In this document: positions 1 to 12,051 of the stretch, one piece after another | Numbering within the stretch: position 1 is the first letter of the stretch | Layout: each line of letters begins with the position of its first letter | Assembly: GCF_011300875.1 (NCBI RefSeq) | Contig: NZ_CP049862.1 | Span: forward strand, 868,001 to 932,000 | Reading direction: 5' to 3' | Source of the DNA: Sanguibacter sp. HDW7 | GTDB taxonomy: Bacteria; Actinomycetota; Actinomycetes; Actinomycetales; Cellulomonadaceae | DNA: 64,000 nucleotides | Position numbers and translations under genes: made by a program | The notes under the pieces: model-generated | What the model was told of the DNA's origin: nothing | Seen by the model: only the letters and a program-made list of their open reading frames with translations | Databases searched by the model: none

Positions 1-1875
1 CTGTTGGTCAGCGCCCTCGCCCTCCTTCTTCCAGCCGACGAAGTTCTGGTCGCGGGTCGAGTCGACGACGTTGCAGTCGCACGAGGGGCGTCGCACGCCC
101 TGCGGCGCCGCGTCCGTCACACCCATGAGGCCGAGCGCATAGCTGCGTCCGGCGACGGCCTGCGCCTCGAGCGCGGCGGTCGACCAGCTCGACGGCATCT
201 CGCCGAGCCCGTAGAGGTACTCGTCGGCGAAGCGCAGCTCGTTGACGATGTTGAGCCTGCCGTCGATGACGGTGACCTTCATCCGGCCGTGCCGGTAGAG
301 ACCGTGGGTCGCGGCGCCGCCGTCGGTCCGCGTGAGGCGGGCGACGGTGTCCGGGCCGGTCTTCCCGAGGTAGAACTCGGTCCCGGACCAGTGCAGCCGC
401 AGGACGCCGCGCCGGTCGGCGGGCTTCGGGTACTCGACGCCGGCGATGGTGATGACGGGCTCTCCGTCGACGACGCTGAGCGTGCCGGTCATGTCTTTGG
501 AGAGCCCTGCGCGGGCGTCGAAGCCGGTGCCGTCGGCGCGCTCGCCGCGGACCCGCCACGTACCTCGGTCGATGCTGAAGACGGTCTGGGCAGGGTCGCT
601 CCCGCCGTAGACCTGCACTGCGACGTCCTTCGGCAGTGTGTGGTCGGCGACCTTCGTGCCAGTGAAGTAGTGCTCGAGGATCTGGGTCGACGTCCACCCC
701 TCGCGCGCCATCTGGTAGGCCCCGTACTGCGAGAGGCCGAGTCCGTGGCCGTAGCCCGAGCCGTCGATCGTGAACGCTGCCGGGATCGGGTCAGACGTAC
801 CGTTGCCGGGTGTGCCGTTCTCCGGCGCGCCGTTGTTGCCCGACCCGTCGCTGCCCGACCCGTCGTTGGGCGGCGGTGGCGCGGTGACGCGCGGCTTCAC
901 GGTGACCTTGCGGACGGTCGAGACCGTCTTCCCGCTCGTCGTGATGAAGCGGTAGCTCGTCGTGACCTTGGGGGAGACGCGGTAGGTGAAGTTGCCCGTG
1001 CTCGACGGGGCGAGAGTGCGCAGCGTGCGCCAGGGGCCCGACGTCGAGGACTGGACCCGCAGGTAGCAGCACGTCACAGGAACGCCGTTCGAGCGGTACG
1101 CGCTCGTGAGCGTCACCGACGTGCCCTCGGTGATGGTGGAGGCAGACGCCTTCGACGAGACGGTGACACCGCTCGTCACCTTCGACACGGTGACGGTACG
1201 CACGGGGGAGACGGTCTTGCCGGACGTCGTCGTCCACCGGTACTGCGTCGTTCGTGCGGGGGTGACGACTGCGGTGAGTGCACCCTTCGAGGAAGGGCGC
1301 ACGGTCCGGACGGTCGACCAAGCACCCGTCGTGCGCTGCTGGAGGCGCACGGAGTAGCGGCTGATGGGCTTCGTGCCCTCGCGGTAGTAGCCCCTGATCG
1401 TCACCTTCGTGCCCGGCTTGGCCTTCGTGGCGCTCACCGACGACGTGAGCGTGACCTTCGAGGTGGCCGCGGTCGGCGTGCGCACGGTGACCTTGCGGGT
1501 GGGGGAGACGGTCCGCCCGCTCGTCGTGACGAACCGGTAGCTCGTCGTCACGCTGGGGGTGACGGTGCGGCTCACCTTGCCCTTGACGGGCTTGAGCGTC
1601 GCAACCGTGCGCCAGTCCCCGGTCGTGCGCTGCTGGAGCCGCAGGGAGCAGCACGTCACGGCCTTCCCGCCCTGCCGGTAGCTCGCGCTCACGATGACCT
1701 TCGAACCCTTCGTCACGGACGCACGGCTCACCGTCGAGGAGATCGTCGTCTTGCCGGGTGCGGCATTCGCAGCGGGGGCGGTGGCGACGGCGAGCGTCGG
1801 CACCGCGAGGAGGAGCGCGAGGAGCGGTGCGGCCCAGGAGCGACGACGATGGCGAAGGTGGGTGCGGTCGAGCAT
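1..1875 (-). CDS. Secreted SpoIID/LytB-domain protein with Ig-like repeats (C-terminus off the left edge)
   Basis: 625 codons are visible, reading open to the window edge, so the C-terminus is missing. ATG at 1875 begins a signal peptide (basic RHRRR, hydrophobic stretch to about residue 33, likely cleavage after ANA-38). Residues about 40-325 hold three similar beta-sandwich-like repeats, each ending in a VSPTRKVTVR-type strand and carrying the LQQRTTG motif. A Gly/Asn/Ser linker follows, then a SpoIID/LytB fold from about residue 366 with GSGYGHGLGLSQYGA and, near 552, YLYGLGEMPSSW and LEAQAVAGRSYA. The family includes the SpoIID peptidoglycan lytic transglycosylase and LytB amidase enhancers. 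I infer a wall-associated role in a probably non-sporulating actinobacterium. The enzyme activity is not proven, because the last part of the domain is outside the window. Confidence 0.85.
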   Translation of the reverse strand, partial: MLDRTHLRHRRRSWAAPLLALLLAVPTLAVATAPAANAAPGKTTISSTVSRASVTKGSKVIVSASYRQGGKAVTCCSLRLQQRTTGDWRTVATLKPVKGKVSRTVTPSVTTSYRFVTTSGRTVSPTRKVTVRTPTAATSKVTLTSSVSATKAKPGTKVTIRGYYREGTKPISRYSVRLQQRTTGAWSTVRTVRPSSKGALTAVVTPARTTQYRWTTTSGKTVSPVRTVTVSKVTSGVTVSSKASASTITEGTSVTLTSAYRSNGVPVTCCYLRVQSSTSGPWRTLRTLAPSSTGNFTYRVSPKVTTSYRFITTSGKTVSTVRKVTVKPRVTAPPPPNDGSGSDGSGNNGAPENGTPGNGTSDPIPAAFTIDGSGYGHGLGLSQYGAYQMAREGWTSTQILEHYFTGTKVADHTLPKDVAVQVYGGSDPAQTVFSIDRGTWRVRGERADGTGFDARAGLSKDMTGTLSVVDGEPVITIAGVEYPKPADRRGVLRLHWSGTEFYLGKTGPDTVARLTRTDGGAATHGLYRHGRMKVTVIDGRLNIVNELRFADEYLYGLGEMPSSWSTAALEAQAVAGRSYALGLMGVTDAAPQGVRRPSCDCNVVDSTRDQNFVGWKKEGEGADQQ

Positions 1876-2062
1876 GACGGCAAGTCTGCCCTACCACGCC
1901 GATGGAATAAAGACCGGCGTTCAATCCCACGTGTCTCAGGAGTCACCCCGGAAACGCCTCGTGCTCCCGAGCCGTCGGACGGCGCGACGGTGACCGAGCC
2001 GAACGCCGGGGCGGTGCGGGATATCCTTGCGGGGTCCTCCTCCGCCCGACCCAGGGAGCCCC

Positions 2063-3547
<1,485 letters not shown>

Positions 3548-3563
3548 CGCGGGACTCCCGAAT

Positions 3564-3605
3564 GCCGATGGCCGCCGTCCCCTCCGGGGGGCGGTGGCCA
3601 TCGGC
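3564..3605. terminator. Bidirectional terminator hairpin
   Basis: A 19-bp stem (3564-3582 with 3587-3605, one or two G.T pairs) and a 4-base loop lie between the convergent ahcY and the polymer synthase gene. No U-tract is present, as is common in this GC range. Confidence 0.8.
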
Positions 3606-3620
3606 GTCGGTGCTGCGGGC

Positions 3621-6356
3621 CTAGGGGTGCGCAAGCTCCGAGCTGATGAGCGTCATGGTGCGCGCACGTGCGTTGCCGCGCACGGGGTCGAAGTCGTGGC
3701 GCGCACGCGCCAAGAGCGGCTCGACGGAGCTGGTGTCCTCGAGCAGTTGGATGATGTGGCCGACGACGTCCTCGACCGAGCGGCCCACGGGACCGTAGCC
3801 GTCGTCGTCGACAGTGAACCAGCCGCGGCGGTAGTGCAGCCCGTAGAAGACGTCCTCGTCGAAGGGGGCGTAGACCATCGGGACACCGAGGAACGCGGCG
3901 TCGAACGAGATCGACGAGTAGTCCGTCACGCAGATGCGTGCGCGCAGGAGCTCCTTGCGGAACGAGGCGCCGCCGTCGGCGACGATGCGCACGTGGCTGC
4001 TCGAGCCGAGGCGCGTCGCGAAGTGCTGGGCGACCTCGTAGTGGGGGAGGAAGACGATCTCCGCGTCGGCCGCGCGTGCTGCCTCGAGGAGTCGCGGGTC
4101 ACGCAGGAGCTCGAGGAAGAACTGCTCGTAGTCGGAGCCCGTGAATGTCTCGGGGTCGGGGACGCCGTCCGAGTATGACGGGGCGACGAGGTGCCTGCGC
4201 CACGTCGGTGCAATGAGGATCGTGCTGCCCGGGTTCGTCCGCGTCAGCAGGTCGAACCGGGCGAGGCCGATCTCGTGGAGCCGCCCGCCGTAGCCGGCCG
4301 TGCCCGAGAGGTAGGCGGTCTCGCGCGGGTGCGAGCTCACGACGGCGTCGAAGCCCGTGCGCTCCCGTGCGATGTTCGACGCCACCCCGTTGTAGATGAC
4401 CCCGTGCTGCAGCCAGATCCGCTTGGCGCCGATGCGCCAGGAGAGGTACGTGAGGTAGGAGCCGCCGCTCCAGGCCGGAGGCCGCATGTATCCGTCGATG
4501 TCGTGGCTCGACACGAGCGCGTCGGCGTGGAGGTAGACGATCTCGTGGAGGAGCGAGCCGTACCGGATGATGCCGCGCAGCGGGTTGCTCGCCGCGTCGA
4601 TGTAGAACGCACGGAAGGGTGGGTTCGACCGGCGCGCGTGCTCGAAAGCGGCCCAGCCGTTGTCCTGACGGGTCCCGACGCGCTCGCCGAAGACGACGAC
4701 GGGGCGACCCATGAAGAAGGGGGCGGTGAGGCGGCGCAGGACGATCCTCGACGCGAGCGGCTGGCGCCGGACGACGGCTCCGACGTCCGAGCGCAGGAGC
4801 GAGAGCGAGTGACGCAGCCGTGCGAGGCGACCCCGGTGCGAGCGAAGGTCGACCGTCCGTCGTCGCGTGACGAGCCCCTGGGTGATGAGGTCGGGCAGGT
4901 GGAGCGCACGGCTCATCCGTCGGAAGCCGAGCGTCGCGCGCAGCGGCGTGGAGACGACAGGGCCGCCCGCGGCCCTCACCTCGAGCGTGAGCGGGTGCGT
5001 CCCGGTGGGGGCGTCGGCGACCGGGAGCCTCCCGACGAACCACGAGCCGTCGTCGAGACCGTCGTCGCCTCGGCGGGGCGAGGGCTCGAGCCGGACCAAC
5101 GTCCGGCGGCCGGCCCGGACGGACGCCTCGACGTCGTGGGCAACGAGGGTGTTCGTCGGGAGGTCCTCGATGTCGATCCGCACCGACATCACGAGGTGCT
5201 GGTCGTCCGCGTCCGTGTCGAGGGACTCGATGAAGGCGCGTAGGTCGACGGCGCTGAACCGGCGCCGCGTGCCCGTCAGGTTCGGGACGTCGGCGAAGAG
5301 GCGCGGCTCGTCGCTCCGGGCCCCGGCAGGGGCCGGGGCGGTGCTCAGGGTGAGCGTGGGAACCTGTGCGAGCGTCGCGATCGGCTCGGGCACGGTGAGC
5401 GCGGCAGCGCGCAGACGCGTGAGGAGCGACAGGCCGCCCTTCTCGAGGCCGTCGAGCGGACGGCCGGCCAAGGGCCGCGCGAGGCGCGCGAAGAAGTCGT
5501 CCGCGCGGTCCTGGCCGAGGGCCTCGGGCGCAGCGCCGACGAGCGGGGAGACGAGAGCGGCGACATGGAGGTCGACGAGGGTCGCGCGTCGTGGCGACAG
5601 CGTCGGCACGAGGCGCGTGTAGAGACTCTCGACGTACGCGAGCGCCGCGGCGTACGTCTCCGGGAGCGTGAGCCGGGGGTCGAGGAACGCGCCGTCGCTC
5701 GGGCCGGGGCGGAGGTCGACGACGGGCTGGGGCAGGAATGCCAGCGACTCGGCCGAGACGATCGCGGACAGGACGACGCCCTCGTCCCCGAGGTCCGGCC
5801 CGAGCGCAGCCATCTGAGGGGCGAAGTGTTCCAGGGTGAAGAGCTTGTTGCCGAGCGACGTGTCGAGCACGATCGGTGGCACGTCGAGCGCGAGGCGTGA
5901 CCTGCGCCGACGTCCCGCGATCTGCAGGACGGTGCGCCACTCTGGGCTGCGGGCCGCGCGTGCCCCCGAGGTCCCTCCGACGGTGACCTCGGCGTCGTTG
6001 CGGGCCGCGCTCTCCACGAGCAGGTCGAGGCCACTCGACGCGAGGGTGTCGCCGCCGTCGAGGAAGTAGACGTAGGTCGAGGCCAACCTGGCCACGACGT
6101 CGCGGCGAGCACGGGCGACGTCTCCGTCCGCCTCGACCACGCGCGTCCCCTCGGCCCCCTGGGCCAGCTCGAGGATCGCGGGCGGGGTCGCGTCCCCGAC
6201 GAGCACGACCGGCTCGACGATGACGGTGCCCGCAGCCTCCTCGACACTGTGCAGCGTCGCCGCGGAGGCGAGCCCTGCGGTCGTCGCGTCGACGATGACC
6301 GTGACGCTCGGAGCGTTCGCCGCAGGGGCCTGTTCTGCAGAAGGAGACGAACTCAT
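3621..6356 (-). CDS. CDP-glycerol:glycerophosphate glycerophosphotransferase-family protein (teichoic-acid-type polymer synthase)
   Basis: 911 residues from ATG 6356 (GGAG upstream). An N-terminal third resembles a degenerate GT-A glycosyltransferase fold (SVTVIVDATT, YVYFLDGGDTL), followed by a beta-rich middle region. The C-terminal third (about 570-905) matches the CDP-glycerol glycerophosphotransferase family, with IWLQHGVIYNGV, ILIAPTWRR, FLPHYEVAQ and TDYSSISFDAAFLGVPMVY. Family members polymerise or prime poly(glycerol-phosphate) or related sugar-phosphate chains at the cytoplasmic membrane. Exact donor and product cannot be told from sequence. It stands alone here, with no tag/tar transporter or CDP-glycerol synthase in the window, so it may act in a wall polysaccharide made elsewhere. 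Confidence 0.85.
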   Translation of the reverse strand: MSSSPSAEQAPAANAPSVTVIVDATTAGLASAATLHSVEEAAGTVIVEPVVLVGDATPPAILELAQGAEGTRVVEADGDVARARRDVVARLASTYVYFLDGGDTLASSGLDLLVESAARNDAEVTVGGTSGARAARSPEWRTVLQIAGRRRRSRLALDVPPIVLDTSLGNKLFTLEHFAPQMAALGPDLGDEGVVLSAIVSAESLAFLPQPVVDLRPGPSDGAFLDPRLTLPETYAAALAYVESLYTRLVPTLSPRRATLVDLHVAALVSPLVGAAPEALGQDRADDFFARLARPLAGRPLDGLEKGGLSLLTRLRAAALTVPEPIATLAQVPTLTLSTAPAPAGARSDEPRLFADVPNLTGTRRRFSAVDLRAFIESLDTDADDQHLVMSVRIDIEDLPTNTLVAHDVEASVRAGRRTLVRLEPSPRRGDDGLDDGSWFVGRLPVADAPTGTHPLTLEVRAAGGPVVSTPLRATLGFRRMSRALHLPDLITQGLVTRRRTVDLRSHRGRLARLRHSLSLLRSDVGAVVRRQPLASRIVLRRLTAPFFMGRPVVVFGERVGTRQDNGWAAFEHARRSNPPFRAFYIDAASNPLRGIIRYGSLLHEIVYLHADALVSSHDIDGYMRPPAWSGGSYLTYLSWRIGAKRIWLQHGVIYNGVASNIARERTGFDAVVSSHPRETAYLSGTAGYGGRLHEIGLARFDLLTRTNPGSTILIAPTWRRHLVAPSYSDGVPDPETFTGSDYEQFFLELLRDPRLLEAARAADAEIVFLPHYEVAQHFATRLGSSSHVRIVADGGASFRKELLRARICVTDYSSISFDAAFLGVPMVYAPFDEDVFYGLHYRRGWFTVDDDGYGPVGRSVEDVVGHIIQLLEDTSSVEPLLARARHDFDPVRGNARARTMTLISSELAHP

Positions 6357-6394
6357 GGACAGCTCCGGGCGTCTGGGGGTGGGCCGCGTCGATT

Positions 6395-7204
6395 CTAGGA
6401 CGGGTCCGGGACTCCGTAGGGGAGCCGATGGATCATCGTGGCCTGCTCGAGCGCGGTCTCCCGCGCACGCTGGCCCGACGCCCACTCGCGCTCGCGGCGC
6501 TCGGTGAGCACCGCCATGAGGAACGTCTCCGGGTGCGTGCCGGGCGGCGGGCCCGGGGCGACGAACTGCTCGGCCTCCGCGGCGAGCGACCGCCCGAGCC
6601 TCTCGCGAGCCGCAGGCGCGAGCCTGTCCGCGCGCGAGAGCATCTGGCGCGCGGCGAGCGCGAGCCCGTCGGGGAGGCGACGCATGTCGGCGGTCCGTGC
6701 CCACGCCGCGAGGTGCGGCGGCATGACGAGCGTGACGTCGACCGTGCTGCGTCCCCGGTCGCGCACGACGTACGTGCCCGCGAGCAGATCGCCGAGGCGC
6801 CGCCCCTTCTCGTTGAGTAGCGAGACGATGAGCGCGAGCGAGCCAGCCGTCAGGTACGTCTCGCCGACCGCGACGAGCGCCCGGATGAACGCGTGGCGAG
6901 CCGTGATCGGGCCGCCGTCGACCCGGACGACGCGGATGCCGAGAGCAAGCTTCCCGAGCGACAGCCCACGGGAGAGCGCCTCGATCGTCGTCGGCACGAC
7001 GACCGCGACGGTGACGAGCGCCGCGATGATGAGGGGAGACTCGTACCCGGCCGGCAGTGCCAGCCCGGACAAGGCCCACGCCAGGGCGACCACGACGACG
7101 GTGAGAGCGACGAGGTCGATGAGAAGAGCGAGGCCCCGCGTGAGGAAGGCGGCCGGGCGGGCGTCGACGACGACGCCCTCGCCGGTGACGATGCCGTCGC
7201 GCAC
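6395..7204 (-). CDS. RDD-family integral membrane protein
   Basis: 269 residues from GTG 7204, preceded by AAGGAGG at ideal spacing. The RDD signature is present: an opening FLTRGLALLIDL helix, a second and third hydrophobic segment, LSLGKLALGIRVVR, and a closing KGRRLGDLLAGTYVVRDR. About 120 further residues form a cytoplasmic, Arg/Glu-rich helical tail. The function of RDD proteins is mostly unknown; some take part in ion or osmotic homeostasis. It is divergent from the SpoIIM-like gene by 57 bases. The RDD, SpoIIM, DUF58, MoxR and DUF4350 set is a recurrent actinobacterial neighbourhood (also in mycobacteria), so a shared envelope role is inferred. Confidence 0.9.
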   Translation of the reverse strand: MRDGIVTGEGVVVDARPAAFLTRGLALLIDLVALTVVVVALAWALSGLALPAGYESPLIIAALVTVAVVVPTTIEALSRGLSLGKLALGIRVVRVDGGPITARHAFIRALVAVGETYLTAGSLALIVSLLNEKGRRLGDLLAGTYVVRDRGRSTVDVTLVMPPHLAAWARTADMRRLPDGLALAARQMLSRADRLAPAARERLGRSLAAEAEQFVAPGPPPGTHPETFLMAVLTERREREWASGQRARETALEQATMIHRLPYGVPDPS

Positions 7205-7248
7205 TGGTCCTCCTTGGATGTTGCGCTCGCCGTCCGAGCCGCTCCCGC

Positions 7249-7254
7249 TAGGGT
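7249..7254 (+). promoter_or_regulatory. -10 element for a leaderless SpoIIM-like transcript
   Basis: TAGGGT ends 7 bases before the GTG at 7262, which has no Shine-Dalgarno sequence. Transcription would start at or next to the start codon. Confidence 0.55.
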
Positions 7255-7261
7255 AGCGGTC

Positions 7262-8248
7262 GTGGATCTCGACGCATTCCGACTCACGCACGAGCCCGAG
7301 TGGCAGCGGCTCGCCGAGCTCACGCGCCGCCGACGCCTCGGCGGCGCGGAGGCCGACGAGCTCGTCCGGCTCTACCAGTCGGTGGCGACGCACCTGTCCG
7401 TCGTGCGCTCGAGCGCCCCCGACCCCGGGCTCGTCCAGCGCCTCTCCGTGCTCGTCTCGCGTGCGCGCAACGCGCTGGCCGGTGCGCACGACCCGCGCTG
7501 GTCCGACGTCGTGCGCTTCGCGACGGTGAGCGCGCCCGCAGCCGTCTACCGCATCCGATGGTGGATCCACGGCGTGACGGCGGCGTGCGTGATCCTCGCC
7601 GTCGTCGCGGGGTTCGCCGCCGCGCGCGACTCCTCGATCCTCGCGCTCCTCGGCACGCCCGAGGACCGGCAGCAGTACGTCGACCAAGCGTTCGCGCAGT
7701 ACTACGACCCCGGCCTCGACTTCGCCCTCACGGTGTGGACGAGCAACGCGTGGATCGCGGCCCAGTGCATCGCGCTCGGCATCACGGGCGTGTGGCCCGT
7801 GTACGTCCTCGCGAACAACGCGATCAACGTCGGCGCGATGGGCGGGCTCATGGCCGCGCACGGTCGGCTCGACATCTTCTTCGCGCTCATCACGCCGCAC
7901 GGCCTGCTCGAGCTCACCGCGATCTTCGCCGCGGGGGCGGCGGGCCTCAAGCTGTTCTGGACGATCGTCGACCCGGGCCGTCGGCCGCGCGGCGTCGCGC
8001 TCGCGCAGGAGGGGCGTGCGACGTTCACCGTCGTCGTGACGCTCGCCGTCGCGCTCGCGGTCTCGGGGATCGTCGAGGGCTGGGTGACCGGGTCCATGCT
8101 GCCGTGGTGGCTGAAGATCCTCATCGGCATGGTCGTGCTGGCCGGGTTCTGGACGTGGGTGACGGTCCTCGGCCGGCGCGCCGTGCGCGCGGGCCACACG
8201 GGCGACCTCAGCGAGGACCGCGCCGGGGGCGTCCAGCTCTACGCGTGA
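7262..8248 (+). CDS. Stage II sporulation protein M-like membrane protein
   Basis: 328 residues. GTG 7262 begins VDLDAFRLTHEPEWQRL, the usual start of this actinobacterial family; the start sits 7 bases after a -10 element and lacks an SD. After a soluble helical N-terminal region (about 1-95) come a hydrophobic segment near 105-125 and three to four more from about 155, including ALGITGVWPVYVLANNAINVG and LLELTAIFAAGAAGLKL, typical of SpoIIM/DUF95. In sporulating bacteria SpoIIM is part of the SpoIIDMP peptidoglycan-degrading complex. In actinobacteria this version sits with RDD, MoxR and DUF58 genes and its role is undefined. Confidence 0.88.
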   Translation: MDLDAFRLTHEPEWQRLAELTRRRRLGGAEADELVRLYQSVATHLSVVRSSAPDPGLVQRLSVLVSRARNALAGAHDPRWSDVVRFATVSAPAAVYRIRWWIHGVTAACVILAVVAGFAAARDSSILALLGTPEDRQQYVDQAFAQYYDPGLDFALTVWTSNAWIAAQCIALGITGVWPVYVLANNAINVGAMGGLMAAHGRLDIFFALITPHGLLELTAIFAAGAAGLKLFWTIVDPGRRPRGVALAQEGRATFTVVVTLAVALAVSGIVEGWVTGSMLPWWLKILIGMVVLAGFWTWVTVLGRRAVRAGHTGDLSEDRAGGVQLYA

Positions 8249-8254
8249 GGTCCC

Positions 8255-8371
8255 TCAGAGCGCGAGAACCGTGAGCGCGGGGATAGCGACGCTCGCGATC
8301 ATCGCGCCCACGACGAGGAGGGCGACGCGGCGGTTGCGGCGTTCACGGTCGGTCTGCTGAGGCGCGTCCAT
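8255..8371 (-). CDS. Small single-helix membrane protein (38 aa)
   Basis: A 38-residue ORF: a charged head (DAPQQTDRERRNRR), one transmembrane helix (VALLVVGAMIASVAIPALTV) and a two-residue tail, giving an N-in topology by the positive-inside rule. ATG 8371 has GTGGAG just upstream. It lies between the convergent SpoIIM-like gene (6 bases away) and the DUF58 gene, within the MoxR-type cluster. I do not recognise a family. Codon use fits a real gene (third-position G/C throughout). It may be a small accessory of the neighbouring membrane complex; the function is unknown. Confidence 0.6.
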   Translation of the reverse strand: MDAPQQTDRERRNRRVALLVVGAMIASVAIPALTVLAL

Positions 8372-8457
8372 GCTCCACATTGTCGCAGACACGCGCCGGA
8401 GAGAGCCTGAGAGTCGCGTCACCGAGCGTGCCGGGCGGCACGCCAGGCGCGCACGTC

Positions 8458-9750
8458 CTAGAGCCGACCTGCTCGCTTGAGCGCGAGATAGAGGTCGGCG
8501 AGCGCGGGCGCGAGCTCCTCGGGCGGTGCGTGGAGGACCTCGACGCCCCGACGTCGCAGGACTGTCGCGACCGAGGTGCGCTCGAGCTCTCCGCGCTCTG
8601 CGGCCGCCGCGTCGTAGAGGTCCTCGACGTCGGTCCGCGTCCGGCGGAGCCCGTCGATCTCGGGGTCGCGCACGGACGCGACGACGACGAGGTGGTTGCG
8701 CACGAGCCCGTCGACGACGGGAAGGAGCCCTGACTCGACCGCTGCCGGGTCCGTCGTCGTCAGCAGGACGACGAGAGCCCGCTGGCTGAGCCGCTCGCCG
8801 ATCGCGGTGACGAGCGCGGGCCAGTCCGCCTCGACGAGCTTGGGCTCGACAGGCGCGAGCGCCTCGGCGAGCGCGGGCATGAGCCGCGCCCCGGAGGCCC
8901 CGGCGACGCGTGCACGGGCCCGGCGGTCGAACGCGAGGAGCTCGACCCGGTCGCCGGCGTGCGAGGCGAGAGCCGAGAGCAGGAGGGACGCCTCGATGCC
9001 GGCGTCGAGCCGCGGCTCGTCGCCGATGCGCGCGGCCGAGGTGCGCGACGTGTCGAGCACGATGAGGACCCGACGGTCCCGCTCGGGACGCCACGTGCGC
9101 ACGACGACGTCGCCTCGGCGTGCGGTCGCGCGCCAGTCGATCGAGCGGACGTCGTCGCCGATGACGTACTCGCGCAGCGAGTCGAACTCGGTGCCCTCGC
9201 CTCTGACCTGCACCGCAGAGCGACCGTCCATCTCGCGCAGGCGTGCGAGCCGCGACGGCAGGTGGCGGCGTGAGCGGAACGGGGGCAGGACGCGCAGCAT
9301 CGCGGGGACGTCGAGGGACACCTGGCGGCCGCCGACGCGCAACGGTCCGAGCGTGCGCAGCGTGAGCGCCGCAGCGGTCCGGTCGCCGCGCCGCCGGGGC
9401 ACGAGCGTCGTGCGGAGGCGTGCGCCCTCGCCGGCGCGCACGTCGAAGGAGTGCACGGGCACGGCAGCGCCCGCGGACGGCTGCCACGCGTCGCGCAGGA
9501 CTCCGCGGGCCCGACGACCTGCGCCGTTCGTCAGCACGACGGTCGACGTCGTGGGCTCGTCGAGCCGGACCGAGCCGGGCACGGAGCGCGTGACCGTGAG
9601 CCGCCGGGGCGACGCGGCGAGCCCGACGTCGAGCGCCCACACGAGCGCGACGAGCAGGACCCACGCGACGACGGTCGCGACCTCGGGCCGCGCGAGGACG
9701 GGGAGCGCACCGAGCGCCAGCAGGGCGACGGCGCGGCCGGTCACGACCAC
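8458..9750 (-). CDS. DUF58 domain-containing protein (vWA-like, MoxR partner)
   Basis: 430 residues from GTG 9750, preceded by GAGGAGG. Two N-terminal transmembrane helices (about 5-45) are followed by a beta-rich periplasm-type domain and the DUF58 core, with VRGEGTEFDSLREYVIGDDVRSIDWRATARR written here in two parts: EFDSLREYVIGDD and SIDWRATAR. A vWA-like segment RRVLIVLDTSR with a DxS-type metal site follows. Proteins of this family are co-transcribed with MoxR AAA ATPases and are thought to act as adaptors in assembling metal-dependent or envelope complexes. The gene is last in the operon, 34 bases after moxR. A possible hydrophilic C-terminal tail is present. Confidence 0.93.
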   Translation of the reverse strand: MVVTGRAVALLALGALPVLARPEVATVVAWVLLVALVWALDVGLAASPRRLTVTRSVPGSVRLDEPTTSTVVLTNGAGRRARGVLRDAWQPSAGAAVPVHSFDVRAGEGARLRTTLVPRRRGDRTAAALTLRTLGPLRVGGRQVSLDVPAMLRVLPPFRSRRHLPSRLARLREMDGRSAVQVRGEGTEFDSLREYVIGDDVRSIDWRATARRGDVVVRTWRPERDRRVLIVLDTSRTSAARIGDEPRLDAGIEASLLLSALASHAGDRVELLAFDRRARARVAGASGARLMPALAEALAPVEPKLVEADWPALVTAIGERLSQRALVVLLTTTDPAAVESGLLPVVDGLVRNHLVVVASVRDPEIDGLRRTRTDVEDLYDAAAAERGELERTSVATVLRRRGVEVLHAPPEELAPALADLYLALKRAGRL

Positions 9751-9784
9751 GGAGCCTCCTCGGCGGAGCTGGGACGGGCGAGAG

Positions 9785-10842
<1,058 letters not shown>

Positions 10843-10846
<4 letters not shown>

Positions 10847-12051
10847 GAGCGGTCAACCTCTCTCTCGAGCTGGTCAAGCTGGTGGATGAGAGCGGCGAAC
10901 GCCGCGTCGTCGGGGGGTGGTGGGCCGTGGAGGACGGACGCGATCTCGAGCGGGTCGCGTCCGGTCGCGCGTGCGACGGAGTCGACGAGAGAAGGCCCGT
11001 CGGCCGAGCGCGGCAGCCCGACGCGCCGGGCCATCCGGTCGGCGGCGCCCGCGCGGAGCGCTGCCGCCGAGTGCCCGCGCGCGGCGGCGCGTCGGTAGAG
11101 ACGGCCTCGCCCGTAAGTCGACTCGACGGCGCGGACCTCGACGGGCAGCTCCTCGGAGATGACAGGCCCGAGCCTGCGTCCACGCCACAGGACGGTGCCG
11201 AGGAGCACGAACGCGGCGAGGAGCGTCATCGAGCGGGCCCAGTCCGGCAGGAGGTCAAGGAGGCCGGGGTTGGTCGCGCCCGACATCTCGCCCTCGAGCG
11301 CCGGGTTCCGAGGCAGGAACCACACGAGGGAGTCGTGGCGGCCGAGCGTGCGCAGCGCGAGCGCCGCATTGCCCTCGCGCGTGACGGAGTCGTTCCGCAC
11401 GAGGCCGGCTGAGCCGAGGACGTCGACGCGGCGACCGTCGTCGAGGACGACGGAGACGACGGCGGCAGAATCGCCGGGGAGGACGAAGCACGTCGTGGCG
11501 TCGTCGTCGGCGGTGTACGTCGCTCCGTCGACGGCGATCCGGCCTGCTGCGACCGCGTCGGGGTCGGCGCAGCCCGCGTCGAGGGGCACGGTGGGGACGG
11601 TCCCGTCCGGAGCCAGGGCCACGCGGCCCTGCGTGAGCCGTGCGACGACCGCGGGGTCGACGGCGATGAGCACGAGGTCGGCGCGTGTGCCGGCGAGCGC
11701 GTCGAGAGCGGCGTCGTCGAGGGAGGCGCCGCCGACGACGGCGAGAGTCTCGCCGCTTCCCGCGCGGCGTGCGGCGTCCTGCGCGCTCGACGCCCGAGCG
11801 ACGTCGACGCCTTGCCTGCGCAGGACCTCGGCGACGGCGCGGGCACCGTCGCCGCCGACGTTGCGCACGTCGAGGGGGACGTCGCTGCGGCGCGGGGTGA
11901 GGACCACGAGCGCGGCGACCGCGACGACCACGACGACGAGGATGCCGACGGGCCAGCGCCACCGGTGCCACCGGGTGCGGACGCGTGAGCGCAGGTCGGT
12001 GCTGTCCCCGGTGACGCCCGCGGGAGCGAGGTCCTGCTCGGCGGTGCTCAT
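10843..12051 (-). CDS. DUF4350 domain-containing membrane protein
   Basis: 402 residues from ATG 12051, overlapping the upstream stop by ATGA. A cytoplasmic N-terminus, a transmembrane helix (about residues 31-52) and then an extracytoplasmic DUF4350 domain follow (LDVRNVGGDGARAVAEVLRRQGVDV, WFLPRNPALEG). A second helix near 270-290 leads to a basic cytoplasmic C-terminus (YGRGRLYRRAAARGHSA). DUF4350 resembles GATase1-like folds and is a constant neighbour of MoxR genes, but its activity is unknown. The odd isolated Cys pair in the extracytoplasmic part may form a disulfide. Confidence 0.88.

Noticed and set aside
1876-2062. SAH riboswitch upstream of ahcY
   Set aside because: I could not find a convincing set of paired stems, and a TATCCT-like -10 lies within 40 bases of the start, leaving little leader.
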